This document shows, in pieces, positions 36,658 to 46,082 of a stretch of 64,000 nt of DNA; the stretch's first letter is position 1, and each line of letters starts with the position of its first letter. The translations under genes and the position numbers were made by a program. The notes below the pieces were generated by a model. That model had not been told where the DNA came from. It made no database searches and was given only the letters and a program-made list of their open reading frames with translations. The stretch comes from Vibrio sp. SCSIO 43136 (GTDB lineage Bacteria; Pseudomonadota; Gammaproteobacteria; Enterobacterales; Vibrionaceae), in assembly GCF_023716565.1 (NCBI RefSeq), contig NZ_CP071848.1, forward strand, positions 1,178,001-1,242,000, in the 5' to 3' direction.

Positions 36658-36947
36658 TTTGGACCCAGCCCGCATTATCTGACCTCAATGACATCGCAGA
36701 GTATGTTGCCATTGAAAATACGCTTGCGGCTAAGCAGCTTGTTCAGTCCATTTTTAATGCCATTGAGCGGTTAGAAGCATTTCCAGAATCTGGCCGAACA
36801 CCACCAGAGTTACCAACCCTTCCTTATCGTGAAGTTATCGTTTCCCCGTGTCGGGTGTTTTATAAATACGACGGAAATAGTATCTATATCTTGTTTGTCA
36901 TGAGGCAAGAGCAAGACTTAAAGCGGTTTATGCTCAGTAAAAAATAA
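36645..36947 (+). CDS. RelE/ParE-family toxin
   Basis: 100 aa. IVWTQPALSDLNDIAEYVAIENTLAAKQLVQSIFNAIERLEAFPESGRTPPELPTLPYREVIVSPCRVFYKY is the ParE-type pattern (helical hairpin then central sheet, with the RVFYKYDGNSIYILFVMRQEQD end). ParE members poison DNA gyrase and RelE members cut mRNA at the ribosome; the sequence is closest to ParE-like proteins. Its partner is the antitoxin just upstream. Followed by a bidirectional terminator. Confidence 0.88.
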   Translation: MAQIVWTQPALSDLNDIAEYVAIENTLAAKQLVQSIFNAIERLEAFPESGRTPPELPTLPYREVIVSPCRVFYKYDGNSIYILFVMRQEQDLKRFMLSKK

Positions 36948-36972
36948 AGCCACTGGATACAGTGGCTTTATT
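36943..36972. terminator. Bidirectional terminator after the toxin gene
   Basis: AATAAAGCCACTG (36943-36955) pairs perfectly with CAGTGGCTTTATT (36960-36972), loop GATA, between convergent genes. Confidence 0.9.
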
Positions 36973-36976
36973 ACTA

Positions 36977-37402
36977 TCAGTTAACTGTACACTTAGTGCT
37001 ATCAACACCTTGGTCAATTAGTAGCTGACCACGGCTGTTTCTTAACAACAAGCGGTAGCGAACCCCTTCATCTAGTGCGGCTCGTGTTTCTTTGTGGCTG
37101 CAGTAGTAATTTACCGCATTATCCATCAACACTTGCGCTGGTGCACCGCCACCGTCTTGGTTGTACAGCATCATAAGTTCGATAACGCCCCTGTTTGCAG
37201 ACGCCTTCATCACTTTGAGTGGGCCGTACTCCATCGGCAGGCCAGCAGCCAGCACACTTGCGCGGTGCTCTGCCATCATTTCAATCTTTTCTTGTTTATC
37301 ATCTTTCGTAGCACAGCCCGCAATAATGGCGAGTAGCGACAGCGAAAGGATAGTTTTCACCGAACTTTTGGCGAACTTAGAATTCGCTAGTAAAGAGCTC
37401 AT
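36977..37402 (-). CDS. Small lipoprotein, possibly GspS/AspS-type pilotin family
   Basis: 141 aa with a long N-terminal stretch and lipobox IIAGC (C30). The mature domain of about 110 residues has two cysteines (NYYCSHKE and the near-terminal TKCTVN) that could form a disulfide, and the segment PMEYGPLKVMKASANRGVIELMMLYN. This resembles the Vibrio/AspS class of type II secretion pilotins, but I rate that as tentative. It lies 3 bp after yciI, in one transcription unit. Confidence 0.5.
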   Translation of the reverse strand: MSSLLANSKFAKSSVKTILSLSLLAIIAGCATKDDKQEKIEMMAEHRASVLAAGLPMEYGPLKVMKASANRGVIELMMLYNQDGGGAPAQVLMDNAVNYYCSHKETRAALDEGVRYRLLLRNSRGQLLIDQGVDSTKCTVN

Positions 37403-37405
37403 CGG

Positions 37406-37702
37406 TTAAAACACCTTCTTAAATGGTTTTACGATGACGTTTTGGTAAACACCCGCCTCAATGTATGGGTCGGCGTCAGCCCATGCTTTTGCATCTTCTA
37501 GAGAGTTAAATTCTGCAATCACGGTAGAGCCTGTGAAGCCTGCTTCACCTGGGTTTTCGGTATCTAATGCAGGCATTGGACCTGCGGTTAGAAGGCGACC
37601 TTCATCTTGCAGTGTTTGCAGACGAGCAAGGTGCTTCTCACGTACTGAAAGACGTTTTTCGAGAGAGTTTTCAACGTCCTGAGAAAAAATCACGTACCAC
37701 AT
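37406..37702 (-). CDS. yciI: YciI-like protein
   Basis: 98 aa, full length for the YciI family (ferredoxin-like alpha+beta fold). The N-terminal [28 protein letters not shown] and [46 protein letters not shown] match it, including the conserved His and Asp pair (H24 and the DADPY aspartates). Function is not established; the usual chromosomal partners yciA and yciB are adjacent here. Confidence 0.9.
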   Translation of the reverse strand: MWYVIFSQDVENSLEKRLSVREKHLARLQTLQDEGRLLTAGPMPALDTENPGEAGFTGSTVIAEFNSLEDAKAWADADPYIEAGVYQNVIVKPFKKVF

Positions 37703-37788
37703 ACTTAAATCCTTTTTATTTTCGAGAACAAGCGAAATAGTAATGCTTCGTCATCGGCGCTGCAGCACCGTGACGATGAAGTGTGAAA

Positions 37789-38184
37789 TTACTCGCCTTT
37801 TACAGGGCGAGGGCGGCCTTGGCTATCGATCGCTACGTAGTTGAATTGAGCTTCACACACTTGGTAACGCTCACCAATGCCATCTTCACTGACAGGTTTG
37901 ACCCATACTTCGAGATTTATTTCCATGGAAGTGCGACCAATTTTGGTACATTCGCCATAACAGCACACCACATCACCCACACGAACAGGCTGTTTAAAGG
38001 TAATGCTCGATACTGAAACGGTGACGATACGGCCATGAGAAATTTCTTTTGCCAGAATACCGCCCGCCAAATCGAGCTGAGACATGATCCAGCCACCAAA
38101 GATATCACCATTAGCGTTGGTATCTGCAGGCATTGCAAGAGTGCGCAGCAACATTTGGCCGCGAGGAGTGTTTGGAATTGACAT
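37789..38184 (-). CDS. yciA: YciA, acyl-CoA thioesterase
   Basis: 131 aa hot-dog-fold enzyme. TLAMPADTNANGDIFGGWIMSQLDLAGGILAKE contains the catalytic Asp/Gly motif of YciA-type thioesterases, followed by the CoA-binding region. It hydrolyses acyl-CoA to free acid and CoA, and in E. coli is broad in substrate. Upstream is the yciB terminator, so it may have its own promoter. Confidence 0.93.
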   Translation of the reverse strand: MSIPNTPRGQMLLRTLAMPADTNANGDIFGGWIMSQLDLAGGILAKEISHGRIVTVSVSSITFKQPVRVGDVVCCYGECTKIGRTSMEINLEVWVKPVSEDGIGERYQVCEAQFNYVAIDSQGRPRPVKGE

Positions 38185-38204
38185 ACTACTTACCTAAAAA
38201 GAAA

Positions 38205-38235
38205 ACCCTCCAGCACCAATGGGGCGCTGGAGGGT
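38205..38235 (-). terminator. Terminator after yciB
   Basis: ACCCTCCAGC (38205-38214) and GCTGGAGGGT (38226-38235) form a 10-bp stem; in the minus direction a TTTTCTTTTT run follows. Confidence 0.85.
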
Positions 38236-38250
38236 AAAATCATACAGTTG

Positions 38251-38799
38251 TTATTCTTGGCTTTGGTTAGATTCTTCTTTTGGCATCTGCTTGTAAATGT
38301 AGATACCAGTGAGAAGTGTAAAGCCAAAGGTCGCTGCTAGCAGACCAAATACTTTGAAGTTCACCCACACATCCAATGGTAGGCTAAATGCTACGTAGAC
38401 GTTTAGCACAGCACAGAAACTAAAGAAGCCGATCCATGCCCAATTGATCTTTTTCCAGACGGACTCTGGCAAGGTGATCTCTTTGGCAAGCATCCCTTTA
38501 ATGAGTGGTTTACCCATTAAGTCCGTGACAAACAGACCAATAGCAAAAATGGCGTAGACGATGGTGACTTTCCATTTAATGAAGTTCTCATCGTGCAGGA
38601 AGATGGTCATGCCACCGAATACGGTCACCATCAAAAAGGTCACAACCTGCATCTTTTCTACTTTCTTGTATAACAAGAAGGTCAGGGCGATTTGCACTGC
38701 CGTTGCAACGATAAGCGCTCCAGTGGCGACATAGATATCGTGTGTTTTATACAGCACGAAAAAGATAATCAGAGGAATAAAATCGATCAGCAATTTCAT
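38251..38799 (-). CDS. yciB: YciB, inner-membrane septation/intracellular protein
   Basis: 182 aa from the ATG at 38799, as in E. coli YciB (MKQFLDF start); the ATG at 38808 is not favoured. About five membrane helices; [37 protein letters not shown] and [21 protein letters not shown] are almost invariant in the family. It has been linked to cell envelope synthesis and septation. It ends at the 38205 terminator. Confidence 0.93.
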   Translation of the reverse strand: MKLLIDFIPLIIFFVLYKTHDIYVATGALIVATAVQIALTFLLYKKVEKMQVVTFLMVTVFGGMTIFLHDENFIKWKVTIVYAIFAIGLFVTDLMGKPLIKGMLAKEITLPESVWKKINWAWIGFFSFCAVLNVYVAFSLPLDVWVNFKVFGLLAATFGFTLLTGIYIYKQMPKEESNQSQE

Positions 38800-39121
38800 T
38801 TGAGGCAAAACTTCTAAAATTTGATTGGCTACAGTCTACTGAAAAATGATGGTGGGACAAGCTTGAATGGGGATTATGAGTGAATATTTGGTGAGGATTG
38901 TTTGAGGTCGGTGGTGTTGAGTCGAGTGTTGTGCTGCTCTCCCCCCTTTTCAAGGGGGAGCGGGAGGGGGTTAAATCGAACTATCAGTGAGTACATGATT
39001 TGATTGGTGAGAAATCTAAACCGTCAATTTAACCTTTACACAACAGGCTAGCTCGCATTTTAACCCCTCCCAACCTCCCCCGGGACGCCGGCCGCTAGAA
39101 AAGGGGAGGGGCATAAGAGCC
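38800..39121. repeat. C/G-rich inverted repeat element between yciB and trpA
   Basis: Left part: a CTCCCCCC-TTTTC-AAGGGGGAG hairpin (38939-38960) running into GGGAGGGGGTTAAA. Right part: TTTTAACCCCTCCC with further C-runs and an AAAAGGGGAGGGG end (39058-39112). The two parts are inverted copies about 85 bp apart. The right part contains a very GC-rich linker (CGGGACGCCGGCCGCTAG, 39081-39098) not seen in the left part. The related elements at 51854-52140 share the CCCCC / GGGGG arms. No gene is present in the 320 bases; the hairpins may end trpA transcription. Confidence 0.6.
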
Positions 39122-39928
39122 TTACTTCTGCGTAGCAGCTTTCATGTTCTTAACAAACTCACCCAGTTCTTCAAGCATCGCCTCTGGCTTATCAAGATTC
39201 TTCTCAATAATTTTAACCACAGCAGAACCAGAAATAGCACCAGCCGCACCAGATTCAATCGCTTGCTTCACCTGCGCAGGCTCAGAGATACCAAAGCCTA
39301 GCAGTGATGGTGGCGCATTGTATTGCGTCAGTTTTTCAAGCTGTGTACCCATTGGCATATTTGCCTTGGTTTCAGTACCTGTTACACCTGCACGTGATAG
39401 TAGGTAGGTGTAACCGCCGCCCAGCTGCGCAACTTGCTTGATGGTTTCATCAGACGCCGTTGGCGGAGCGATAAAGATTGGGTGAATACCAAACTTCTCT
39501 GCAGCTGCAACAAACTCAGCACTTTCGCCAGTTGGTACGTCAGCAATCAATACCGAATCGATGCCGACTTCTTGGCAGCGCTGGTAGAAGTTTTCAATCC
39601 CACGGCTGTAAACCAAGTTCGCATACATTAGAAGACCAATAGGCATTTCTGGGTACTGTTCACGGATTTTTGCGATCAGTTCAAAACACGTGTCCGGGTT
39701 GGTTTTCGCATCCAATGCACGAATGTTCGCCCCTTGGATAGTAGGACCATCGGCTTGCGGATCAGAGAATGGAAAACCTAGTTCTAGGGCATCTGCACCA
39801 GAAGCCGCTAGGGTTTGCATGATCTTTAGAGACTGCTCTGGGTTTGGATCACCAATGGTTACGAATGGAACAAATGCGCCTTGGTTTTTCTCTTCTAGAC
39901 GAGAGAACAGTGCTTGATAACGATCCAT
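39122..39928 (-). CDS. trpA: Tryptophan synthase alpha chain
   Basis: 268 aa TIM barrel. Catalytic Glu in [13 protein letters not shown] (E49 region) and Asp in VLIADVP (about D60 region) for indole-3-glycerol phosphate cleavage, with [28 protein letters not shown] near the phosphate site. It forms the alpha2beta2 complex with TrpB. The start overlaps the trpB stop by 1 nt. Last gene of the trp operon. Confidence 0.97.
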   Translation of the reverse strand: MDRYQALFSRLEEKNQGAFVPFVTIGDPNPEQSLKIMQTLAASGADALELGFPFSDPQADGPTIQGANIRALDAKTNPDTCFELIAKIREQYPEMPIGLLMYANLVYSRGIENFYQRCQEVGIDSVLIADVPTGESAEFVAAAEKFGIHPIFIAPPTASDETIKQVAQLGGGYTYLLSRAGVTGTETKANMPMGTQLEKLTQYNAPPSLLGFGISEPAQVKQAIESGAAGAISGSAVVKIIEKNLDKPEAMLEELGEFVKNMKAATQK

Positions 39929-41118
39929 TACAGCGCTCCTTTTTGCTCTAGGATATCGTGAACCGTGAAGATATCTTTATCACCACGACCAGATAGGTTA
40001 ACCACCAGAAGTTGCTCTTTTTCTGGATTATCTTTTGCCATCTTAACGGCGTGCGCCAATGCGTGAGAAGACTCAAGCGCAGGAATGATACCTTCATTGC
40101 GCGCCAGCATTTGGAACGCTTCTAGGGCTTCATCATCAGTCACTGATTCGTATTGAGCGCGGCCAATAGCGTTCAGGTGAGCATGCTGAGGACCAACCGA
40201 TGGGAAATCAAGTCCCGCCGATACAGAGTAAGACTCTTCAACTTGTCCGTGCGCATCTTGCATCAGTGGTGCTTTCATACCAAAGAAGATACCCGTTGTG
40301 CCATGCTTAAGTGGCGCACCGTGTTGGTCGGTATCGATGCCAAGACCTGCTGGCTCAACACCAATCAGACCAACTTCTTCATCGTCGATGAAGTCAGCAA
40401 ACATGCCAATAGCGTTTGAACCGCCACCAACACAAGCAATAACAGCATCTGGAAGGCGGCCTTCACGAGCAAGGATCTGGTTCTTGGTTTCTTCTCCAAT
40501 CATACGTTGGAAATCACGCACGATGGTTGGGAATGGGTGAGGGCCAGCCGCCGTACCCAGTAGGTAGTGCGCCGTTTCATAGCTTGCAGACCAGTCACGC
40601 AGTGCTTCGTTACAAGCATCTTTTAGCGTTGAGCTACCTGAATGCACAGGGATCACTTCAGCACCCATTAAGCGCATACGGAATACGTTCGGGCTTTGAC
40701 GCTCAACGTCTTTAGCACCCATGTAAACACGGCATTTAAGGCCAAGTAGAGCACATGCCAACGCCGTTGCAACACCGTGTTGACCTGCACCTGTTTCTGC
40801 GATGATTTCATCTTTACCCATGCGTTTAGCAAGCAGCGCCTGACCTAATACTTGGTTAGTTTTGTGTGCACCACCGTGAAGCAAATCTTCACGTTTTAGG
40901 TACAGCTTAGTTTTGGTGCCTTTGGTCAAGTTGCGAGTCAGTGTTAGCGCCGTTGGGCGGCCAGCGTACTCTTGCAGCAGTGACATAAATTCCGCACGAA
41001 AGCTAGGATCTGCTTGGGCGTCGATAAAAGCTTGTTCAAGTTGGTCCAATGCTGGCACCAAGATTTGAGGCACGAACTGGCCTCCGTATTCGCCGAAGTA
41101 GGCATCTAATTTAGCCAT
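39928..41118 (-). CDS. trpB: Tryptophan synthase beta chain
   Basis: 396 aa, typical length. PLP lysine in [26 protein letters not shown], the GGGSNAIG phosphate loop and the C-terminal [14 protein letters not shown]. It condenses indole with serine. It follows trpCF after a 13-bp gap. Confidence 0.98.
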   Translation of the reverse strand: MAKLDAYFGEYGGQFVPQILVPALDQLEQAFIDAQADPSFRAEFMSLLQEYAGRPTALTLTRNLTKGTKTKLYLKREDLLHGGAHKTNQVLGQALLAKRMGKDEIIAETGAGQHGVATALACALLGLKCRVYMGAKDVERQSPNVFRMRLMGAEVIPVHSGSSTLKDACNEALRDWSASYETAHYLLGTAAGPHPFPTIVRDFQRMIGEETKNQILAREGRLPDAVIACVGGGSNAIGMFADFIDDEEVGLIGVEPAGLGIDTDQHGAPLKHGTTGIFFGMKAPLMQDAHGQVEESYSVSAGLDFPSVGPQHAHLNAIGRAQYESVTDDEALEAFQMLARNEGIIPALESSHALAHAVKMAKDNPEKEQLLVVNLSGRGDKDIFTVHDILEQKGAL

Positions 41119-41131
41119 GGGAGATCCTTTA

Positions 41132-42532
41132 TTAAAAATGACGAATCGCAGCGAATGCGTCGTTCAATTTGTTGATATCTTTTTTACCCGGTGCGCTTTC
41201 CACACCTGAGTTTAAATCCAGTCCGAGACAACCGATTTGCGCCGCAGTGGCTGCGTTGCCTGGGTTAATGCCGCCTGCCAGCATTAATGTTTCTTTGCCT
41301 TGCTCAGGAATAAGCGACCAGTCAAACGCTTGACCAGTGCCGCCTGATTGGCTGCCAACTTTGGTATCCAGTAGATGGCGGTCTACGCCTTCAAGCAGTG
41401 CTGGTGTTTGGTCAGCCACAGCATAGGCTTTCCAAATCTTGCAATTATCTGCAAGCTGAGATCTTAGCGCCGTGACGTAGGTTTGGTCTTCTTCACCGTG
41501 AAGTTGAACGGCTTTCAAACCCAGTTCGTTGGCGATTTGAATAACCTCTTCGAGCGCATGATTTTGGAACACACCAACATAGTTTAGTGGTGCGCCACTC
41601 ATCACCATGCGAGCAGTCTCAGGGTTAACATAACGCTTTGACGCTTCAACAAAAATTAGACCACCGTTCACAGCCCCCGCTTGGTATGCTTTAGCAGCAT
41701 CATCAGAGTGGGTGAGGCCGCAAACCTTGTTGTCACCAAGCAGCACTTTGCGCACAGCTTGCTCTAGGTTTTGCTCGCCCATTAGTGAGCTACCAATCAA
41801 GAAACCATTCGCATGGTTTGCAAGATCACGCACTTGAGCGTGGTTGTAGATACCAGACTCTGAGATAACCACAGTGCCTTGTGGCAGCTTAGGAGCCAGC
41901 GCTTTGGTACGGTTTAAATCGATAGAAAGATCGCGCAGGTTACGGTTATTAATACCCACTACCTTGGCTTTTAATGCGATCGCTCGTTCAAGCTCTTCTT
42001 CATTACTCACTTCAGTAAGAATGCCAAGACCCAAACTATGTGCAGCTTCGGCAAGTTCTGCATACTCTTGGTCATCAAGCACCGAGAGCATCAGCAAAAT
42101 AGCATCGGCTTGGTAGTGACGGGCCAAGTAAACTTGGTAGGTATCGACCATAAAGTCTTTGCACAAAATTGGCTGAGTTGTCTGCGCTTTGACTTGAGGA
42201 AGAAAATCAAAGTTGCCTTGGAAATACTTCTCATCCGTCAGCACTGAAATTGCGGTTGCGTAATCTTTGTAGACGGACGCAATGTAATCTAAATCAAAAT
42301 CGTCACGAATAAGCCCCTTTGATGGTGACGCTTTCTTACACTCTAGGATAAAGCGAGTCCCCGACTGTGATAGCGCATCGTAAAAGCTGCGATCCGATGG
42401 TTTCAGATCTGATTTGAAGGTCTCTAATGGTTGAGATAGCTTACGCTCTTCCACCCAGATACGTTTGTCTTCAACTATCTTGGCTAACACTTGTGCCATA
42501 TCGCGCTGGTTTTGAGAAACAGGTTGGCTCAT
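41132..42532 (-). CDS. trpCF: Bifunctional indole-3-glycerol phosphate synthase / phosphoribosylanthranilate isomerase
   Basis: 466 aa fusion as in enteric bacteria and Vibrio. N-terminal TrpC barrel (about 1-260; [47 protein letters not shown]) is joined to the TrpF barrel (about 261-466; [54 protein letters not shown]). The two activities act in sequence on the products of TrpD. A 4-bp gap to trpD. Confidence 0.97.
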   Translation of the reverse strand: MSQPVSQNQRDMAQVLAKIVEDKRIWVEERKLSQPLETFKSDLKPSDRSFYDALSQSGTRFILECKKASPSKGLIRDDFDLDYIASVYKDYATAISVLTDEKYFQGNFDFLPQVKAQTTQPILCKDFMVDTYQVYLARHYQADAILLMLSVLDDQEYAELAEAAHSLGLGILTEVSNEEELERAIALKAKVVGINNRNLRDLSIDLNRTKALAPKLPQGTVVISESGIYNHAQVRDLANHANGFLIGSSLMGEQNLEQAVRKVLLGDNKVCGLTHSDDAAKAYQAGAVNGGLIFVEASKRYVNPETARMVMSGAPLNYVGVFQNHALEEVIQIANELGLKAVQLHGEEDQTYVTALRSQLADNCKIWKAYAVADQTPALLEGVDRHLLDTKVGSQSGGTGQAFDWSLIPEQGKETLMLAGGINPGNAATAAQIGCLGLDLNSGVESAPGKKDINKLNDAFAAIRHF

Positions 42533-42536
42533 TTCA

Positions 42537-43535
42537 TTATCCTCGCTCTGCCAGTTGTTTAACCAGCTCGTACGCTTTGCCTGAGTTCATGGCATCAATC
42601 GCTTTTTGAGTGTTTGCTTTTAAGTCTTCATTGCCAAACAGTTTAAGTAGCAAGCCTACGTTGACTGCTACCGCAGAAACTTGAGCTTCTGTACCTTTGC
42701 CAGTCAAAATATCAGTGATGATGGCACGGTTTTCAGCAGGCTCTCCGCCTTTGATTGCTTCTAGCGGGTGGGTGTTGACGCCAAAATCTGCTGGGCTGAG
42801 CGTGTACTCGGTGATTTGACCATCTTTGATTTCAGCCACCAAAGTTTCACCATGAATAGCCACTTCATCAAGGCCGCTACCGTGTACTACTGCTGCACGT
42901 TTGTAACCCATTTCAAGCATGGTTTGAGCAATTGGGCGAACCAGTTCAGGTGCGTAAACACCCATTAGCTCGATGTTTGGACGTGCTGGGTTAATCAGTG
43001 GGCCAAGGATGTTAAAGATGGTGCGAGTCTTCATGGTCTGACGCACCGGCATTGCATGACGCACACCGCTGTGATATTGCGGCGCAAACAAGAAGGCTAC
43101 GCCTAAATCGTCTACGGCCTTAGCGGTGTCTTCTGCGCTCATCGCAAGGTTGATACCAAATGAGTCGAGAAGATCAGAAGAGCCAGATTTGCTAGATACC
43201 CCACGGTTACCGTGTTTTGCCACTTTTACGCCACAGGCCGCAGCAACAAACGCAGCCGTGGTTGAGATATTGATAGTGTTTGAGCCATCACCCCCTGTGC
43301 CTACGATGTCTGCAAAGTCGTAGTCTGGGCGAGGGAACGGGTTTGCGTTATCTAGTAATGCGCTAGCCGCACCTGCGATTTCTGACGGGGTTTCGCCTTT
43401 GATTTTCAGCGCTGTCAGCACAGCCGCTAGTAGAACAGGCTCCATCTCACCCTTGATGATGGCGTCAAACAGGGTGTGGCTCTCTTCACGGCTCAGAGAT
43501 TCTTGGTCATACAGTTTATTGATAATGTCTTGCAT
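42537..43535 (-). CDS. trpD: Anthranilate phosphoribosyltransferase
   Basis: 332 aa from the ATG at 43535 (AAGGA upstream); the longer frame to 43592 is not needed. GTGGDGSNTINIST (PRPP site), HGNRGVSSKSGSSDLLDSFG and VHGSGLDEVAIHGET are the family motifs. TrpD is separate from the TrpG glutaminase here, unlike the E. coli fusion. Confidence 0.97.
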   Translation of the reverse strand: MQDIINKLYDQESLSREESHTLFDAIIKGEMEPVLLAAVLTALKIKGETPSEIAGAASALLDNANPFPRPDYDFADIVGTGGDGSNTINISTTAAFVAAACGVKVAKHGNRGVSSKSGSSDLLDSFGINLAMSAEDTAKAVDDLGVAFLFAPQYHSGVRHAMPVRQTMKTRTIFNILGPLINPARPNIELMGVYAPELVRPIAQTMLEMGYKRAAVVHGSGLDEVAIHGETLVAEIKDGQITEYTLSPADFGVNTHPLEAIKGGEPAENRAIITDILTGKGTEAQVSAVAVNVGLLLKLFGNEDLKANTQKAIDAMNSGKAYELVKQLAERG

Positions 43536-43555
43536 CGTTAAATTCCTTTTAAACC

Positions 43556-44155
43556 TTATTGTGCTGTCGCCGAAACAGGGGATAGTGCCCATTCAATGGT
43601 GTTTGCCAATAAGGTCGCACCGTGAGTGGTCATGATAGATTCTGGGTGGAACTGGTAGCCACATACTCGGTCTTGTTCATTGACTACGGACATCGTCAAT
43701 CCATCCACTTCTGCGGTGACTTCAAGTGAACTCGGCACTTCCAAAGCAACCAGTGAGTGATAACGAGCGATTGCTAACGGAGAAGGCAAGTCAGCGTATG
43801 TTGGGTGACCTTGATGCTCCATCAAAGACACCTTACCGTGGATGATTTCACCTGCGCCACCGACAACACCGCCGTAAGCCTCAACAATGGCTTGATGACC
43901 AAGGCAAATACCTATCATAGGAACTTTGCCTTTTAAGCGCTGAATAAGCTCTGGCATTGAGCCCGCTTCTGATGGTGCGCCCGGTCCTGGAGAAAGAATC
44001 ACAACTGGGTTATCCAGTTCATTGACCGCTTGTTCGATAACCTCAGCGGCAATGTTATTTCGGTATATGGTGACAGGGTAACCTAGTGAGCGAAACTGAT
44101 CGACAAGGTTGTATGTAAATGAGTCGAAGTTATCGACAAAGACTAAATGTGCCAT
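43556..44155 (-). CDS. trpG: Anthranilate synthase component II, glutamine amidotransferase
   Basis: 199 aa from the ATG at 44155; a GTG at 44164 overlaps trpE. Class I glutaminase: ILSPGPGAPSEAG, nucleophile Cys in GICLGHQAI, and the catalytic His-Glu in YQFHPESIMT. It supplies ammonia to TrpE. A free-standing subunit, not fused to TrpD. Confidence 0.97.
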   Translation of the reverse strand: MAHLVFVDNFDSFTYNLVDQFRSLGYPVTIYRNNIAAEVIEQAVNELDNPVVILSPGPGAPSEAGSMPELIQRLKGKVPMIGICLGHQAIVEAYGGVVGGAGEIIHGKVSLMEHQGHPTYADLPSPLAIARYHSLVALEVPSSLEVTAEVDGLTMSVVNEQDRVCGYQFHPESIMTTHGATLLANTIEWALSPVSATAQ

Positions 44156-44160
44156 AGTGA

Positions 44161-45726
44161 TCACTCCGAGTGTGCGTGTTTGATTGCGTTGATAACCGCT
44201 TGCGCTTTACCACGTGTTTCGTCAGCTTCCGCTTGCGGGTCTGAATCGAATACTACGCCAGCACCTGCCTGAACTTGCGCAACACCGTCTTCTACATAAG
44301 CAGAACGAATCACAATACAAGTATCAAGGTCACCCTCACCAGTTAGGTAACCCACCGCACCGCCATAGCTGCCACGGCGAGCTTGCTCAACATCACGGAT
44401 CAGTTGCATGGCACGAATTTTTGGCGCACCAGTCAATGTACCCATATTCATACACGCTTGGTAAGCATGCAGTGCGTCTAGGTCATTACGAAGCTGACCA
44501 ACCACACGAGAAACTAAATGCATCACATGGCTGTAGCGGTCGACTTTGAGCAAATCCGCTACGTGACGGCTGCCCGGCTCAGCAATACGAGCCACGTCAT
44601 TACGCGCAAGGTCAACGAGCATCATGTGTTCTGCGTTTTCTTTCTTGTCGGTACGCAGCTCAAGTTCGATACGGCTATCTAGGTCAAAATCAATCTCACC
44701 GTTCGGGCGTTTACCACGACGACGAGTGCCTGCAATTGGGTAGATTTCTACTTGATTAGTTTCTACTTCGTACTTCAACGCACTCTCTGGCGATGCGCCA
44801 AATAGCGTGAAACGCTCATCGTGCATGTAGAACATGTATGGGCTTGGGTTGCTTTGCTTTAACGCTTTGTAAGCTGAAAGCGGAGCAGGGCAAGGAAGCG
44901 TGAAACGGCGAGACGGCACTACTTGGAAAATATCGCCTTTTACCACGTACTCTTTTAAGTCACGTACGATTTGGCAGAACTCATCATCGCTGATGTTAGT
45001 TTGTTCGCTTATAGATTCAATAACGGGTGCATTTTCCAGTGGCGCTGGAGAGTCACAAAGCTTGGCAATGTCAACCAAACGCTGTTTGAGAGTTTCAGCA
45101 ACCGCATCGTCACCATCAAATTGCGTTGCTTGAATATCAGCGCTCTGGTTTTGGTGATCAATCACCATCAGATTTTCAGCCACGTAGAAAACGTAGTCAG
45201 GACAACTGTTGGTGGTCTTTGCATCGCCTAGTGGTTCAAAGTTTGCCACTAGGTCATAAGCAAACAGACCGCCGATGAAAAGCGCAAACTTGTCGTGACC
45301 ACTGATATCAAAACTGTGCTGCACTAAACGCAGCGCATCAAAGCTAGAAGCCTCACGCATGCGGCTATCTTCGTCTAGCGTATCGCATGGCATTGAAAAC
45401 TCGATGGTTAGCCCTGAGTCATCCAAGGTGTTTGGGATCTCAGATTGAATATGACTAGCGATGCGTTTAACAAGGTTACGTCCATTGCCTGTAAGTGGCT
45501 CAAAGTGAACCTTATGCCCATTACACTCAATGCGAACCGCAGCATCGATAAGCAAAAAACTCTTAATGTTTTCTTTGGAGTCAATCTCAGCAGATTCTAG
45601 TAACAGGCTATTGGCCTTATTACCACAAACTGCCTGAAATACCCGTGTTGGGTCTTCTGAATATGGCACCACTTGGTGGTGCAGAGTCAGCGTACCTTGC
45701 TGCTCTATACTAATGGCCTTGTTCAC
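44161..45726 (-). CDS. trpE: Anthranilate synthase component I
   Basis: 521 aa if the GTG at 45726 is used, which has a strong GGGAGG site 4-5 nt upstream and begins MNKAISIEQQ; the ATG at 45750 would add 8 residues. LLLESAEIDSKENIKSFLLIDAAVRI near the N-terminus is the tryptophan feedback site (LLES). The catalytic core has FQVVPSRRF, SPESALKYE, PIAGTRRRGK, GTLTGAPKIRAMQLI and AGAGVVFDSDPQAEADET. It converts chorismate to anthranilate with TrpG. First structural gene of the operon, behind the trpL attenuator. Confidence 0.96.
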   Translation of the reverse strand: MNKAISIEQQGTLTLHHQVVPYSEDPTRVFQAVCGNKANSLLLESAEIDSKENIKSFLLIDAAVRIECNGHKVHFEPLTGNGRNLVKRIASHIQSEIPNTLDDSGLTIEFSMPCDTLDEDSRMREASSFDALRLVQHSFDISGHDKFALFIGGLFAYDLVANFEPLGDAKTTNSCPDYVFYVAENLMVIDHQNQSADIQATQFDGDDAVAETLKQRLVDIAKLCDSPAPLENAPVIESISEQTNISDDEFCQIVRDLKEYVVKGDIFQVVPSRRFTLPCPAPLSAYKALKQSNPSPYMFYMHDERFTLFGASPESALKYEVETNQVEIYPIAGTRRRGKRPNGEIDFDLDSRIELELRTDKKENAEHMMLVDLARNDVARIAEPGSRHVADLLKVDRYSHVMHLVSRVVGQLRNDLDALHAYQACMNMGTLTGAPKIRAMQLIRDVEQARRGSYGGAVGYLTGEGDLDTCIVIRSAYVEDGVAQVQAGAGVVFDSDPQAEADETRGKAQAVINAIKHAHSE

Positions 45727-45850
45727 AAGACCTCCCTGAATTTGCATCATTAATTTCCTGCGTTACATACTCGCACAAACCACGAACAAGCCCAATCGGC
45801 ATAGTGTTTTATTTGATTCTTTTTTGTTCGGTTGAGTGTGAGTGAGTCGA

Positions 45851-45884
45851 CAAATTAAAACAGCCCGCTTAAAAAGCGGGCTGT
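45851..45884 (-). terminator. trp attenuator terminator
   Basis: On the minus strand ACAGCCCGCTT (45884-45874), loop TTT, AAGCGGGCTGT (45870-45860), then TTTTAATTT, 31 nt past the trpL stop. The sequence GCGGGCT also occurs inside the end of trpL (45919-45925), so it can compete for the 5' arm and form an antiterminator. This is the standard logic of Trp attenuation. Confidence 0.9.
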
Positions 45885-45915
45885 TGAAGTAGTGTTCTAT
45901 AAATTAAACTATTCG

Positions 45916-46011
45916 CTAAGCCCGCCAGTCGCTTTGCCACGCACACCAACGAGCCTCAATGTTAGCCATTGCTAGAATCTCGTTATGCGAAGTGGATAAA
46001 TGCTGTAACAT
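45916..46011 (-). CDS. trpL: trp operon leader peptide TrpL (31 aa)
   Basis: Too short to be listed as an ORF. From the ATG at 46011 (AGGT site about 9 nt upstream) the frame reads MLQHLSTSHNEILAMANIEA and then RWCAWQSDWRA, ending at TAG (45918-45916). It holds three Trp codons (residues 22, 25, 29) in the last ten residues. Stalling at these when charged tRNA-Trp is scarce would prevent the downstream terminator from forming. Position, Trp codons and following hairpin together make the call firm. Confidence 0.92.
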   Translation of the reverse strand: MLQHLSTSHNEILAMANIEARWCAWQSDWRA

Positions 46012-46040
46012 GGGTGACTTACCTGTGTTTGTATTTCTGT

Positions 46041-46072
46041 ACTAGCTTGCTAGTGCAGGGTAAATAAGTCAA
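46041..46072 (-). promoter_or_regulatory. trp promoter with TrpR-like operator
   Basis: Minus strand: -35 TTGACT (46072-46067), 17-bp spacer, -10 position CAAGCT (46049-46044), followed by AGTAC. The same layout is found in E. coli. The palindrome ACTAGC-TT-GCTAGT (46041-46054) overlaps the -10 and matches the ACTAG...CTAGT pattern of trp operators. TrpR repression is expected; trpR is not in the window. Confidence 0.8.
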
Positions 46073-46082
46073 GCGATAATTT

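Noticed and set aside
42537..44155. trpG-trpD fusion as in E. coli
   Set aside because: Separate stop and start with a 20-bp gap and own ribosome site for trpD; no frameshift needed.
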